This document shows, in pieces, positions 27,903 to 36,045 of a DNA stretch of 64,000 bases. This DNA is from Streptomyces sp. NBC_00344 (GTDB lineage Bacteria; Actinomycetota; Actinomycetes; Streptomycetales; Streptomycetaceae): contig NZ_CP107996.1 in assembly GCF_036088315.1 (NCBI RefSeq), positions 3,614,501-3,678,500 on the forward strand, given 5' to 3'. The position numbers were made by a program, and so were the translations under genes. The number at the start of each line of letters is the position of its first letter. Position 1 is the stretch's first letter. The notes beneath the pieces were generated by a model. It was not told where the DNA came from. It saw nothing but the letters and a program-made list of their open reading frames with translations, and made no database searches.

Positions 27903-27990
27903 TGTGGTGACTCCCAAGTACGAAGCGGCGAATTTCGGTGGCCAGGCCTTCTTACGGGTGGAGAGGACCCGGTTGGCAGCAGATTAGGCC

Positions 27991-28004
27991 CTACGCACGC
28001 GTAG
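27991..28004. promoter_or_regulatory. Palindrome in the vdh / conserved-gene divergent region
   Basis: CTACGC-AC-GCGTAG has perfectly complementary six-base arms. It sits between vdh and the plus-strand gene at 28065, well placed to regulate either. It resembles the CTAC...GTAG dyad in the purS promoter. Confidence 0.5.
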
Positions 28005-28064
28005 ATCAGGTGCAGTGCTGAGGATCACCCCCTCCTGGAGCAGTGACATGGGACGATTCACCTC

Positions 28065-28907
28065 ATGGCGGTGGTGTCCTCAGTGATCGTCCCCTATACG
28101 TCCTATCTGCGGGTCTATGAACCCCTGGCGGCTTTTCCGGAGTCCGAGCGCGACCACTGGGCCCGCTATGCGCGGCGCAGCGATCTGCCGACGGCGCAGG
28201 ACGAACTCAGGCGGTCGCTGGCGGATCTGCTGCCGGTGCCACCGGTGGCCGTGCCGGTGCACGAGAGCGCCGATGCCTTCGTGGCCGAGCTGGACGGTGT
28301 CGTCTGCGTCTGCCCCTGGCGGACCAGGCTGCGGGGCTGGCTCGCCCTGGAGGAGCTTTCCGGGCAGTATCCGGAACCGGTGCTCGACGTGGTGCTGCCC
28401 CCTGTGGTGCGCCGGCAGGCCGCCGCCGACTACGAGCGCTGGCTGGAGCGCAATCCGGATGCCAGGCCCTGGATCAGGACGACCGTCTGGCATGTCCCCG
28501 TGCGCTGGTTCACACTCTTCGACGACGGGGAGCGGGAATTCACCGCGGCCGAGGACGGTGCCCCGCCGGTGCTGCGCTACCGGACTCCGATGGTGCAGGC
28601 CAGGCGCCGGCTGGCGCGCTCATTGAAGACGCTGAGGGAGCATTTCGAAGAGGGGACGCTCACCGAGGGCCTGGTGGACGTCGGCAAGTGGCTGGAGGAG
28701 TTCCATCCCAGGTCGCTGGTTGAGCTCGACTACGGCGGCCTCGTGCACGCCCTGAGCGAGGCGCAGTTGGCGGAGGACAGGTCGGCAGCGGATGTGGCGG
28801 CCGCGGTCGCCGCACTGCGGGCCGGAGACGGTGAGGCGGCGGACGCCGCGTACGAGCGGCTGGCCGACCGCTGGCGGGCGGTCCGGGAACGGCAGATCGC
28901 CAACTGA
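28065..28907 (+). CDS. Conserved actinobacterial protein of unknown function
   Basis: A 280-residue soluble protein always found near bldC in Streptomyces as far as I recall (SCO4090 position). I recognise no catalytic motif. Visible: SSVIVPYTSYLRVYEPL at the N-terminus, a Trp-rich middle (TTVWHVPVRWFTLFDDGERE), and a C-terminal helical part with a Lys/Glu-rich coiled stretch (LARSLKTLREHFEEG). A GACGAT -10-like element ends seven bases before ATG 28065, which would make it leaderless. Another GTG three codons in (MVSS) is possible. Confidence 0.75.
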   Translation: MAVVSSVIVPYTSYLRVYEPLAAFPESERDHWARYARRSDLPTAQDELRRSLADLLPVPPVAVPVHESADAFVAELDGVVCVCPWRTRLRGWLALEELSGQYPEPVLDVVLPPVVRRQAAADYERWLERNPDARPWIRTTVWHVPVRWFTLFDDGEREFTAAEDGAPPVLRYRTPMVQARRRLARSLKTLREHFEEGTLTEGLVDVGKWLEEFHPRSLVELDYGGLVHALSEAQLAEDRSAADVAAAVAALRAGDGEAADAAYERLADRWRAVRERQIAN

Positions 28908-29384
28908 CCCGCGGAGCCCGTCCGGGCGGGCTTCCGCACGGGGACCTACGTCCTGATCCGGGCCTTTGTGTCAAGCGTGACGGACCGCACTAACCCGGGC
29001 CTTGCGCCCATCCCCCATCCTCGTGTCAAAATAGGACAAGGAGTCCGGAGTGGGCTCCTTCCGTCCAAGTAAGGGCGGATTACTCGGCATTGCACTCTTT
29101 GGGGGGTCTGATGACTCCTGATCACCATGTGACTGATCGTTACTGTGGTGTGACTGTCCGCTATGGCATGGTCCATCGGCCTTCCGCCACTGATGAGCAC
29201 CTGAGAGGGCAATTCCATCGGTTTGGCCGACGTGGCTGGACGGATGGTGTAGTTGTAGTGCCGAAGACAAGCCGTTCGTCCTATAACCGACTCGACTCGC
29301 GTGCTCCATTTCGGGCAACGCGGGTCAAGGTGCAGAATTTAGAGGAATGAACCGAGATGGATCGGTTCTCCGAGGAGGCCGCTC
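28908..29384 (+). promoter_or_regulatory. Long upstream region of bldC
   Basis: About 480 bp without a gene. It is less GC-rich than its neighbours from about 29090 on. GAGGAGG sits eight bases before the bldC start. bldC-type developmental genes usually have several promoters and binding sites; I cannot assign individual elements. Confidence 0.5.
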
Positions 29385-29591
29385 ATGACCGCTCGCACCC
29401 CTGATGCCGAGCCGCTGCTGACCCCGGCTGAGGTTGCCACGATGTTCCGCGTGGACCCGAAGACGGTCACCCGCTGGGCAAAGGCGGGCAAGCTCACGTC
29501 CATTCGAACGCTGGGTGGACATCGCCGGTACCGCGAGGCAGAGGTCCGTGCACTGCTCGCGGGTATTCCGCAGCAGCGCAGCGAGGCCTGA
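29385..29591 (+). CDS. bldC: Developmental regulator BldC (MerR-like)
   Basis: A 68-residue DNA-binding protein made only of a MerR-type winged helix: LLTPAEVATMFRVDPKTVTRWAKAG then the wing KLTSIRTLGGHRRYREAEV. No effector domain is present, as known for BldC, which binds asymmetrically as head-to-tail oligomers on AT-rich direct repeats and holds back the onset of sporulation. Ribosome site GAGGAGG is well placed. A strong terminator follows at 29689. Confidence 0.98.
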   Translation: MTARTPDAEPLLTPAEVATMFRVDPKTVTRWAKAGKLTSIRTLGGHRRYREAEVRALLAGIPQQRSEA

Positions 29592-29688
29592 ACACCCCGA
29601 TAAATCGGGCGTTTCCGGGCCCCCCAACCTGATTCGCCCTGTTACTGCTCCACATGACGGCTGTCCGCCCCAACGGACATCGGTCTTG

Positions 29689-29726
29689 ACCGCGCTGGAC
29701 TCCGCCGGGTCCAGCGCGGTTTTTTT
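29689..29726 (+). terminator. Intrinsic terminator downstream of bldC
   Basis: A 12-bp stem ACCGCGCTGGAC (29689-29700) with GTCCAGCGCGGT (29709-29720), followed by seven Ts (29720-29726). It lies about 100 bp after the bldC stop. Confidence 0.92.
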
Positions 29727-30100
29727 GTGCCACGCCCCGTACGGCTCGCCGCACGGCCGGTGGTGCGGCGTCCCGCTCGGCGCCGCCCCCGGCCCGCCGG
29801 GCCCCGCCTGAGGGCCGCTGAAGCCTTGTGGGAGGCGGGGGTAAGGCCTTACCGGAGTCGCCTCCGAAGCCTCGCCGGCAGGGGTCGCCGCGGCTCCTCC
29901 GCGGCCCTGTGGGGGCCCCGGTTCCGTCGGTCCTGAGGCCTCGCACGGGAGTGCAATTGCACATATTAAATTGGCTTGTTGTAGGGCGGGGTTAAGTTCG
30001 CCCGTTGTAAAAACTCATTCAGTGACTCCCGTCACATGGCGTACCTCTTGCCAAACCCTCGACCCGCCCTGGTAGTGGGCGCGTTGGGCGGCTATGGGCG
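29727..30100. other. Gene-less stretch with several palindromes
   Basis: No convincing gene. It holds GTAAGGCCTTAC (29841-29852), itself nested between GGAGGCG (29831-29837) and CGCCTCC (29859-29865); CCGCGG repeats near 29890-29906; and a perfect palindrome GTGCAATTGCAC (29951-29962) at the edge of an AT-rich patch (ATATTAAATTGG). It could encode an RNA or carry operators. Confidence 0.5.
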
Positions 30101-30274
30101 TCATGCGTCCGGAGGGGTGTCACGCTCGGGGCCCGAGGACTCCATCGCGAGCCGCAGCAGCCGGTGGCAGACCTGGCAGTGCCGGGTGAGGTGGCGGTAG
30201 CCCACAGCGGCCGCCAGATGGGCGCGGAGCAGAGCCCGGGTCTCATGTCGTGCCCGTTTCGCCGTCGCCGCCAT
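30101..30274 (-). CDS. Small CxxC protein (DUF6274-like)
   Basis: A 57-residue reading frame: a basic helical start (MAATAKRARHETRALLRAHL), a Tyr/His stretch, then RHCQVCHRLLRLAM and a polar tail. Two cysteines and neighbouring histidines suggest zinc binding. I recall a conserved short family of this pattern next to bldC in Streptomyces (DUF6274), which is why I call it real despite its size. Antisense frames in the same place lack such a pattern. Confidence 0.7.
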   Translation of the reverse strand: MAATAKRARHETRALLRAHLAAAVGYRHLTRHCQVCHRLLRLAMESSGPERDTPPDA

Positions 30275-30359
30275 ACGCCGCCTCCCGTCACGTCCCCTGT
30301 TGTCTGGGGTACTCCGCGGCGGAAGGTGCAGTCAAGACCCCGGTGGGCGGCCGGCACGC

Positions 30360-30394
30360 AGGAAAGCCCGCATCCAAGGGATGCGGGCTTTCCT
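30360..30394 (-). terminator. Terminator downstream of tRNA-Asp copy 1
   Basis: A 16-bp stem, 30360-30375 with 30379-30394, loop AAG, lying just beyond the 3' end of the minus-strand tRNA-Asp. Confidence 0.8.
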
Positions 30395-30400
30395 CTGCTG

Positions 30401-30475
30401 CGGTCCTGACGGGATTTGAACCCGCGGCCTCCACCTTGACAGGGTGGCGAGCACTCCAAACTGCTCCACAGGACC
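30401..30475 (-). tRNA. tRNA-Asp(GTC), copy 1
   Basis: A 75-nt cloverleaf with acceptor GGTCCTG/CAGGACC, discriminator G, anticodon loop CTGTCAA (GTC), T-loop TTCAAAT. Identical to the copy at 35779-35853. Confidence 0.96.
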
Positions 30476-30559
30476 AGGTTTCGCAGCCCGATGTGCGTTG
30501 GCTGCGAGACAAGACTGTACAGCAGGCCGGGGCCCTGGTCGAACCGGATACCGGACCCG

Positions 30560-33500
30560 TCAGCGGGCCGCTGCCGCCGCCGCGTCGATCGCCTTGACGA
30601 TGCGTTTGTCCGACACCGTCATGGCGGTCCCGAGGGCGTGGGCGAAGTAGCTCACCCGCAGTTCCTCGATCATCCAGCGGATGTCGGTGACCTCCTGCGG
30701 CACGGGCCGGCCCGGAGGCAGTTGCTCCAGCAGCCAGGCGTACTCGTCCTGCATCTCGTGGACCTTCTCCATGCGGGTGGTGTCCCGCTGGACGGCCGTC
30801 GGCATCTGCTGGAGCCGGCGGTCGGCCGCCACCATGTACCGCATCAGGTCGGGCAGTCTGCGCAGCCCGGTCGCGGTGATGAAGCCCGGCGTGATGAGCG
30901 TCGCGAGCTGCTTGCGCACGTCGGTGAGGTTGGCGGCGAGCACCAGGCTGGTGGTGGCCTTCAGCCGGCGCTCACAGGCTTGCCATGCGGCCAGGATCTG
31001 CTGCACCTGGTCGACCGTCCTGATGGTGGTCTCGACGAGGTCGGCGCGGACCTTCTCGTACAGCTTGCGGAAGGACTCCTCGTCCCAGGCGGGGCCGCCG
31101 TGGTCGGCGATCAGCCGGTCGGCGGCCGCGTTCGCGCAGTCCTCGAAGAGTGCCTGGATCGAGCCGTGCGGATTACGGGAGAGGGCCAGCTTCTGCTGAT
31201 TGCTCAGCCGGTCCGATGCGAACTTGGCAGGATTCACCGGGATGTTGAGCATGATCAGCCTGCGGGTGCCCCGCCACATCGACCGGAGCTGTTCGGACTC
31301 GGTGTCGAAGAGCCGTACCGAGACGCTGCTGCCCTCGTCCACCAGAGCCGGGTAGGCCCGGACCGGCTGACCGGAACGTTTGGTCTCGAACACCTTCGAC
31401 AGGGTGCCCAGGGTCCATTCCTTCAGGCCGGTGCGCTCGATGGACTCGCCGGTGGGGCCGGCCGTCGCCGCGGCGGCCTTGGAGATCGCCTGGCGGGCCT
31501 TGGGGCGCAACCTGATCTTGAGGGCTTCCAGGTCCTTGTCCTCGGCGATGTTGCGGCGCCGCTCGTCGACGATCCGGAAGGTGATCTTCAAGTGGTCCGG
31601 GATCCGGGAGAGGTCGAAATCCTCCTCGGCGACCGGCACTCCGACCATCCGCTGCAGTTCTCGTGCCAGCGTCAGCGGAAGCGGCTCCTGCCGGGGAACC
31701 GCACGGTCCAGGAAGGCCGTTGCGTAGTTCGGCGCCGGGACGTAGTGCCGGCGGACCGGCTTGGGCAGCGAGCGGATCAGCTCGGTGACCACTTCCTCCC
31801 GCAGCCCGGGAATCTGCCAGTCGAAGCCCTCGGACGTGACCTGGTTGAGCACCTGGAGGGGGATGTGGACGGTGACACCGTCGGCGTCGGCGCCCGGCTC
31901 GAACTGGTAGGTCACCCGGAACTTGAGCTTCTGCTGCCGCCAGGAGTCCGGATAGTCGTCCTTGGTGACCGAGCCCGCCTTCTCGGTGATGAGCATCGAA
32001 CGCTCGAAGTCGAGCGCCTCGGGCTCCTCGCGCTGCCGCTTCTTCCACCAGGAGTCGAAGTGGGCGCCGGAGACGACATCGCCGGGAATGCGCTCGTCGT
32101 AGAAGTCGAAGAGAGTCTCGTCGTCCACCAGGATGTCGCGGCGCCTGGCGCGGTGCTCCAGCTCCTCGACCTCGGCGAGCAGCTTGCGGTTGTCCGCGAA
32201 GAACTTGTGGTGCGTACGCCAGTCGCCCTCGACCAGGGCGTTCCTGATGAAGAGCTCACGGCTGGTCTCCGGGTCGATCCGGCCGTAGTTGATCTTCCGC
32301 TGGGCGACGATCGGCACACCGTAGAGCGTCACCCGCTCGTACGCCATCACGGCAGCCTGGTCCTTCTCCCAGTGCGGCTCGCTGTAGGTGCGCTTCAGCA
32401 GATGCTGGGCGACCGGCTCGATCCACTCGGGCTCGATCTTCGCGTTGACCCTGGCCCAGAGCCGGGAGGTCTCCACCAGTTCGGCGGACATGATGAAACG
32501 CGGCTGCTTCTTGAAGAGGGCGGAACCCGGGAAGATCGCGAACTTGGCGCTGCGGGCGCCCAGATACTCGTTCTTCTCGGTGTCCTTGAGGCCGATGTGC
32601 GAGAGCAGACCGGCCAGCAGTGAGGTGTGCACGGACTGTTCGGGCGCGTCCTGCTCGTTCAGGCGCACGCCCATGGTCCTGGCAACCGAACGCAGCTGCG
32701 CGTAGATGTCCTGCCACTCGCGGATCCGCAGGAAGTTCAGGTACTCCTGCTTGCACATCCGGCGGAAGCTCGAGGAGCCGCGCTCCTTCTGCTGTTCCTG
32801 GACGTAGCGCCAGAGGTTGAGGAAGGCGAGGAAGTCGGAGGTCTCGTCCTTGAACCTGGCGTGCTGCTGGTCCGCCTGCTGTTGCTTCTCGGCCGGCCGC
32901 TCGCGCGGGTCCTGGATGGAGAGGGCGGCGGCGATCACCATGACCTCGCGCACACAGCCGTTGCGGTCGGCCTCCAGGACCATCCGGGCGAGCCGCGGGT
33001 CGACGGGCAGCTGGCTGAGTTTGCGGCCCTCCGGGGTGAGCCGGCGCTTGGGGTCCTTCTCCTTGGGGTCCAGCGCCCCGAGTTCCTGGAGCAGCTGGAC
33101 GCCGTCGCGGATGTTCCGGTGGTCCGGCGCGTCGATGAAGGGGAACTTCTCGATGTCGCCCAGCCCGGCCGCCGACATCTGGAGGATGACGGACGCCAGA
33201 TTGGTCCTGAGGATCTCCGGGTCGGTGAACTCCGGGCGGGTGAGGAAGTCGTCCTCGGAGTACAGCCGGATGCAGATGCCGTCCGAGGTGCGGCCGCAAC
33301 GGCCTTTGCGCTGGTTGGCGCTGGCCTGCGAGATCCGCTCGATGGGCAGCCGCTGCACCTTGGTCCGGTGGCTGTAGCGGGAGATGCGCGCGGTGCCCGG
33401 GTCGATCACGTACTTGATGCCGGGGACGGTCAGCGAGGTCTCCGCGACGTTGGTGGCCAGCACCACCCGTCTCCCCGCGTGCTGCTGGAACACCCGGTGC

Positions 33501-34489
33501 TGCTCTGCGTGCGAGAGCCGGGCGTACAGGGGGAGCACCTCGGTGTGCCGCAGGTTCCGCTTGTTCAGCGCGTCGGCGGTGTCACGGATCTCGCGCTCGC
33601 CGGAGAGGAAGACCAGCACATCTCCCGGGCCCTCGCCCTGGAGTTCGTCCACCGCCTCGCAGATCGCGGTGATCTGGTCGCGGTCGCCGTCCTCGCCCTC
33701 GTCCTCGAGGAGCGGTCGGTAACGGACGTCGACCGGGTACGTGCGCCCGCTGACCTCCACGATCGGCGCCTCGCCGAAGTGCTGGGAAAACCGCTCGGGG
33801 TCGATGGTCGCCGAGGTGATGACGACCTTCAGGTCCGGCCGCTTCGGCAGCAGCTGGGCCAGATAGCCGAGCAGGAAGTCGATGTTCAGGGACCGCTCGT
33901 GGGCCTCGTCGATGATGATCGTGTCGTAGGCGCGCAGCTCACGGTCGGTCTGGATCTCCGCGAGCAGAATGCCGTCCGTCATCAGCTTGACGAAGGTGGC
34001 GTCCTGGTTGACCTGGTCGGTGAAGCGGACCTTCCAGCCGACCGCTTCGCCGAGCGGTGTCCCCATCTCGTCGGCGATGCGTTCCGCGACCGTGCGGGCG
34101 GCGATCCGCCGGGGCTGGGTGTGCCCGATCATGCCCCGGACCCCACGCCCCAGCTCCAGGCAGATCTTCGGGATCTGGGTGGTCTTTCCCGATCCGGTCT
34201 CACCGGCGACGATCACCACCTGGTGATGGCGTATCGCTTCCGCGATCTCGTCCTTCTTCTGGCTGACCGGCAGCTGTTCGGGATAGCTGACCGGTGGCAC
34301 CCGGGAGGCCCGCAGCGCGATCCGCTCCGCCGACTTCCCCGCATCGGCGGCGAGCTCGTCCAGCACGGCCTGCCGGGCCTCCGGCTTACGGATACGCCGG
34401 GCGCCCTCGAGACGCCGGCCGAGCCGGTGCGCATCGCGCAGCGACAGTTCGTTGAGCGTGGCCTGTAGATCGGCGAAGGAAGTAGACAT
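30560..34489 (-). CDS. hrpA: ATP-dependent RNA helicase HrpA
   Basis: A 1309-residue DEAH-box RNA helicase of the long bacterial type. Walker A GETGSGKTTQ is at 96-105, Walker B IIIDEAHERSLN near 190, motif III VITSATIDPERF, and motif VI QRKGRCGRTSDG. After the helicase core come the HA2/winged-helix ratchet, an OB-fold, and the very long C-terminal DUF3418 extension that marks bacterial HrpA (residues about 750-1305). The enzyme resolves stalled ribosomes or remodels mRNA. ATG 34489 is the natural start, about 110 bp from the divergent membrane-protein gene. Confidence 0.95.
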   Translation of the reverse strand: MSTSFADLQATLNELSLRDAHRLGRRLEGARRIRKPEARQAVLDELAADAGKSAERIALRASRVPPVSYPEQLPVSQKKDEIAEAIRHHQVVIVAGETGSGKTTQIPKICLELGRGVRGMIGHTQPRRIAARTVAERIADEMGTPLGEAVGWKVRFTDQVNQDATFVKLMTDGILLAEIQTDRELRAYDTIIIDEAHERSLNIDFLLGYLAQLLPKRPDLKVVITSATIDPERFSQHFGEAPIVEVSGRTYPVDVRYRPLLEDEGEDGDRDQITAICEAVDELQGEGPGDVLVFLSGEREIRDTADALNKRNLRHTEVLPLYARLSHAEQHRVFQQHAGRRVVLATNVAETSLTVPGIKYVIDPGTARISRYSHRTKVQRLPIERISQASANQRKGRCGRTSDGICIRLYSEDDFLTRPEFTDPEILRTNLASVILQMSAAGLGDIEKFPFIDAPDHRNIRDGVQLLQELGALDPKEKDPKRRLTPEGRKLSQLPVDPRLARMVLEADRNGCVREVMVIAAALSIQDPRERPAEKQQQADQQHARFKDETSDFLAFLNLWRYVQEQQKERGSSSFRRMCKQEYLNFLRIREWQDIYAQLRSVARTMGVRLNEQDAPEQSVHTSLLAGLLSHIGLKDTEKNEYLGARSAKFAIFPGSALFKKQPRFIMSAELVETSRLWARVNAKIEPEWIEPVAQHLLKRTYSEPHWEKDQAAVMAYERVTLYGVPIVAQRKINYGRIDPETSRELFIRNALVEGDWRTHHKFFADNRKLLAEVEELEHRARRRDILVDDETLFDFYDERIPGDVVSGAHFDSWWKKRQREEPEALDFERSMLITEKAGSVTKDDYPDSWRQQKLKFRVTYQFEPGADADGVTVHIPLQVLNQVTSEGFDWQIPGLREEVVTELIRSLPKPVRRHYVPAPNYATAFLDRAVPRQEPLPLTLARELQRMVGVPVAEEDFDLSRIPDHLKITFRIVDERRRNIAEDKDLEALKIRLRPKARQAISKAAAATAGPTGESIERTGLKEWTLGTLSKVFETKRSGQPVRAYPALVDEGSSVSVRLFDTESEQLRSMWRGTRRLIMLNIPVNPAKFASDRLSNQQKLALSRNPHGSIQALFEDCANAAADRLIADHGGPAWDEESFRKLYEKVRADLVETTIRTVDQVQQILAAWQACERRLKATTSLVLAANLTDVRKQLATLITPGFITATGLRRLPDLMRYMVAADRRLQQMPTAVQRDTTRMEKVHEMQDEYAWLLEQLPPGRPVPQEVTDIRWMIEELRVSYFAHALGTAMTVSDKRIVKAIDAAAAAAR

Positions 34490-34602
34490 ACCTCACCCAG
34501 GATCTCACCCGGCGGAACGGACTGGCGAACGGATTTGCCCGCGCCAGCATATGCTCCACTTCGATCCTGTATGTCTTATGTATCTGGTTTAGCGTGATTT
34601 TC

Positions 34603-35637
34603 ATGGCCGACCCGATGGAACAGCACGGCGCCCGAGCCGGGCGCCCGAGCCGCCGTGATCACTGGACGGCCTTCCGGCAGTCGCCCTTTCTGCCGGCGAG
34701 CGTGCTGCTGGTCATCCTGTCGGCCGCCGCCGCGCTCTTCGCCGGTTCGTACACCTACTTCATGGCGAACCCCACACCGCACCGCATTCCGACGGCCGTC
34801 GTCGGTGACTACGGCTCTCCGGTGGGGCGGCGGTTCATCGGGGGAATGGAGCAGGCCCTCGACGCGTCGCTGAAACTGCACACCTATGTATCGGCCGCCG
34901 CTGCCCGGCAGGGTGTGGACGAGCAGAAGGTCTTCGCCATCGTGGAAGTGGCGGGCGGCCGGGTCCGGCTGGACGTGTCCGGTGCCTCCGGTGCGACGGT
35001 GGCGCAGGTGATCGCGGAGGCCGGGCCGAAGGTCGGCAGGGCGACCGGTGTCCCGGTCCGGGTCAGGGACATCAAACCGCTTCAGCCGGGCGACCCGCGC
35101 GGGCTGGCGCTCTTCTACATCTCGCTGGCCGCGGTGATCATCGGGTTCGTCGGAGCGATCCAGCTCTCGGTACATGCCCGGGCCCTCAACCCGGCGGAAC
35201 GCATTGCCTTCACGGTGGCCTATGCGCTGCTCGGCGGGTTCGCCATCGCCGCGGTGGTGGACTGGGGGCTGGGTGCGCTCCGCCTGCCGTTCGTCCAGTC
35301 CTGGATGATCCTGGCGCTGACCATGTTCACCTCCGGCATGGTCTTCACCATGTTCAACACCCTGATCGGCCGCTGGGCGATGATTCCCACCTGGGGCCTG
35401 ATGGTGCTGCTCGGCAACCCGTCGTCGGGCGGCGCGGTGTCCTGGCCGCTGCTGCCGTCCACGCTGGGGCACATCGGCCAGTGGCTGCCGCCCGGCGCAT
35501 CGGTCAACGCGCAGCACACCGCCATGTACTTCGGAGGCCATCAGCACCTGTTCCCGTACCTGGTGCTGGGGACCTGGGCGCTGGTGTCCTGCGCGGTCTT
35601 CTGGATCTGGCGCCACCGGCATCCGGGCGGGCGATGA
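34603..35637 (+). CDS. ABC-2/YhgE-like membrane protein
   Basis: A 344-residue protein with one N-terminal membrane helix (about 30-52), an extracytoplasmic domain of some 115 residues, then five helices (about 165-335), as in the ABC-2/Pip-like family. I see no ATPase partner in the window, so substrate and role are unknown. ATG 34603 follows a TAGCGT -10 (34590-34595) by seven bases, which points to a leaderless mRNA and argues against the GTG three codons earlier. Confidence 0.78.
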   Translation: MADPMEQHGARAGRPSRRDHWTAFRQSPFLPASVLLVILSAAAALFAGSYTYFMANPTPHRIPTAVVGDYGSPVGRRFIGGMEQALDASLKLHTYVSAAAARQGVDEQKVFAIVEVAGGRVRLDVSGASGATVAQVIAEAGPKVGRATGVPVRVRDIKPLQPGDPRGLALFYISLAAVIIGFVGAIQLSVHARALNPAERIAFTVAYALLGGFAIAAVVDWGLGALRLPFVQSWMILALTMFTSGMVFTMFNTLIGRWAMIPTWGLMVLLGNPSSGGAVSWPLLPSTLGHIGQWLPPGASVNAQHTAMYFGGHQHLFPYLVLGTWALVSCAVFWIWRHRHPGGR

Positions 35638-35642
35638 CCTGC

Positions 35643-35672
35643 GCGAAAGGCCCCGACCGAGGTCGGGGCCTT
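35643..35672. terminator. Bidirectional terminator between the membrane gene and the tRNA cluster
   Basis: AAAGGCCCCGACC (35644-35656) pairs with GGTCGGGGCCTTT (35659-35671). It ends the plus-strand gene and the minus-strand tRNA transcript. Confidence 0.8.
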
Positions 35673-35680
35673 TTCGATGA

Positions 35681-35756
35681 AGTGGCTGGGGCCGGGATCG
35701 AACCGGCGACCTATCGCTTTTCAGGCGATCGCTCGTACCAACTGAGCTACCCAGCC
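35681..35756 (-). tRNA. tRNA-Phe(GAA)
   Basis: A 76-nt cloverleaf: acceptor GGCTGGG/CCCAGCC, discriminator A, anticodon loop CTGAAAA (GAA), T-loop TTCGATC. Last of three tRNAs transcribed in the order Glu, Asp, Phe. Confidence 0.96.
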
Positions 35757-35778
35757 ACGCAACCTCTGACGGCTGCAG

Positions 35779-35853
35779 CGGTCCTGACGGGATTTGAACC
35801 CGCGGCCTCCACCTTGACAGGGTGGCGAGCACTCCAAACTGCTCCACAGGACC
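35779..35853 (-). tRNA. tRNA-Asp(GTC), copy 2
   Basis: Identical over 75 nt to the tRNA at 30401-30475; middle gene of the Glu-Asp-Phe cluster. Confidence 0.96.
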
Positions 35854-35892
35854 AAGCAATGTGCGAAGACCAGCTTCGCACACAGTACGGCG

Positions 35893-35965
35893 TGCCCCCA
35901 ACGGGATTCGAACCCGTGCTACCGCCTTGAAAGGGCGGCGTCCTGGGCCACTAGACGATGAGGGC
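35893..35965 (-). tRNA. tRNA-Glu(TTC)
   Basis: A 73-nt cloverleaf: acceptor GCCCTCA/TGGGGGC with one G-T pair, discriminator A, anticodon loop CTTTCAA (TTC), T-loop TTCGAAT. First gene of the cluster. Confidence 0.96.
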
Positions 35966-36045
35966 TAAAGGCCCGCCTGGGCGCTTTGCAGCGCGTCGGG
36001 GACGTGAGAAGCATATGGGATGCCGGGACGGTTCGCCAAAACGGT

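Noticed and set aside
30160..30172. CxxCH in the 57-residue protein as a heme c site
   Set aside because: No signal peptide and a single short motif in a cytoplasmic protein; zinc binding is more plausible.
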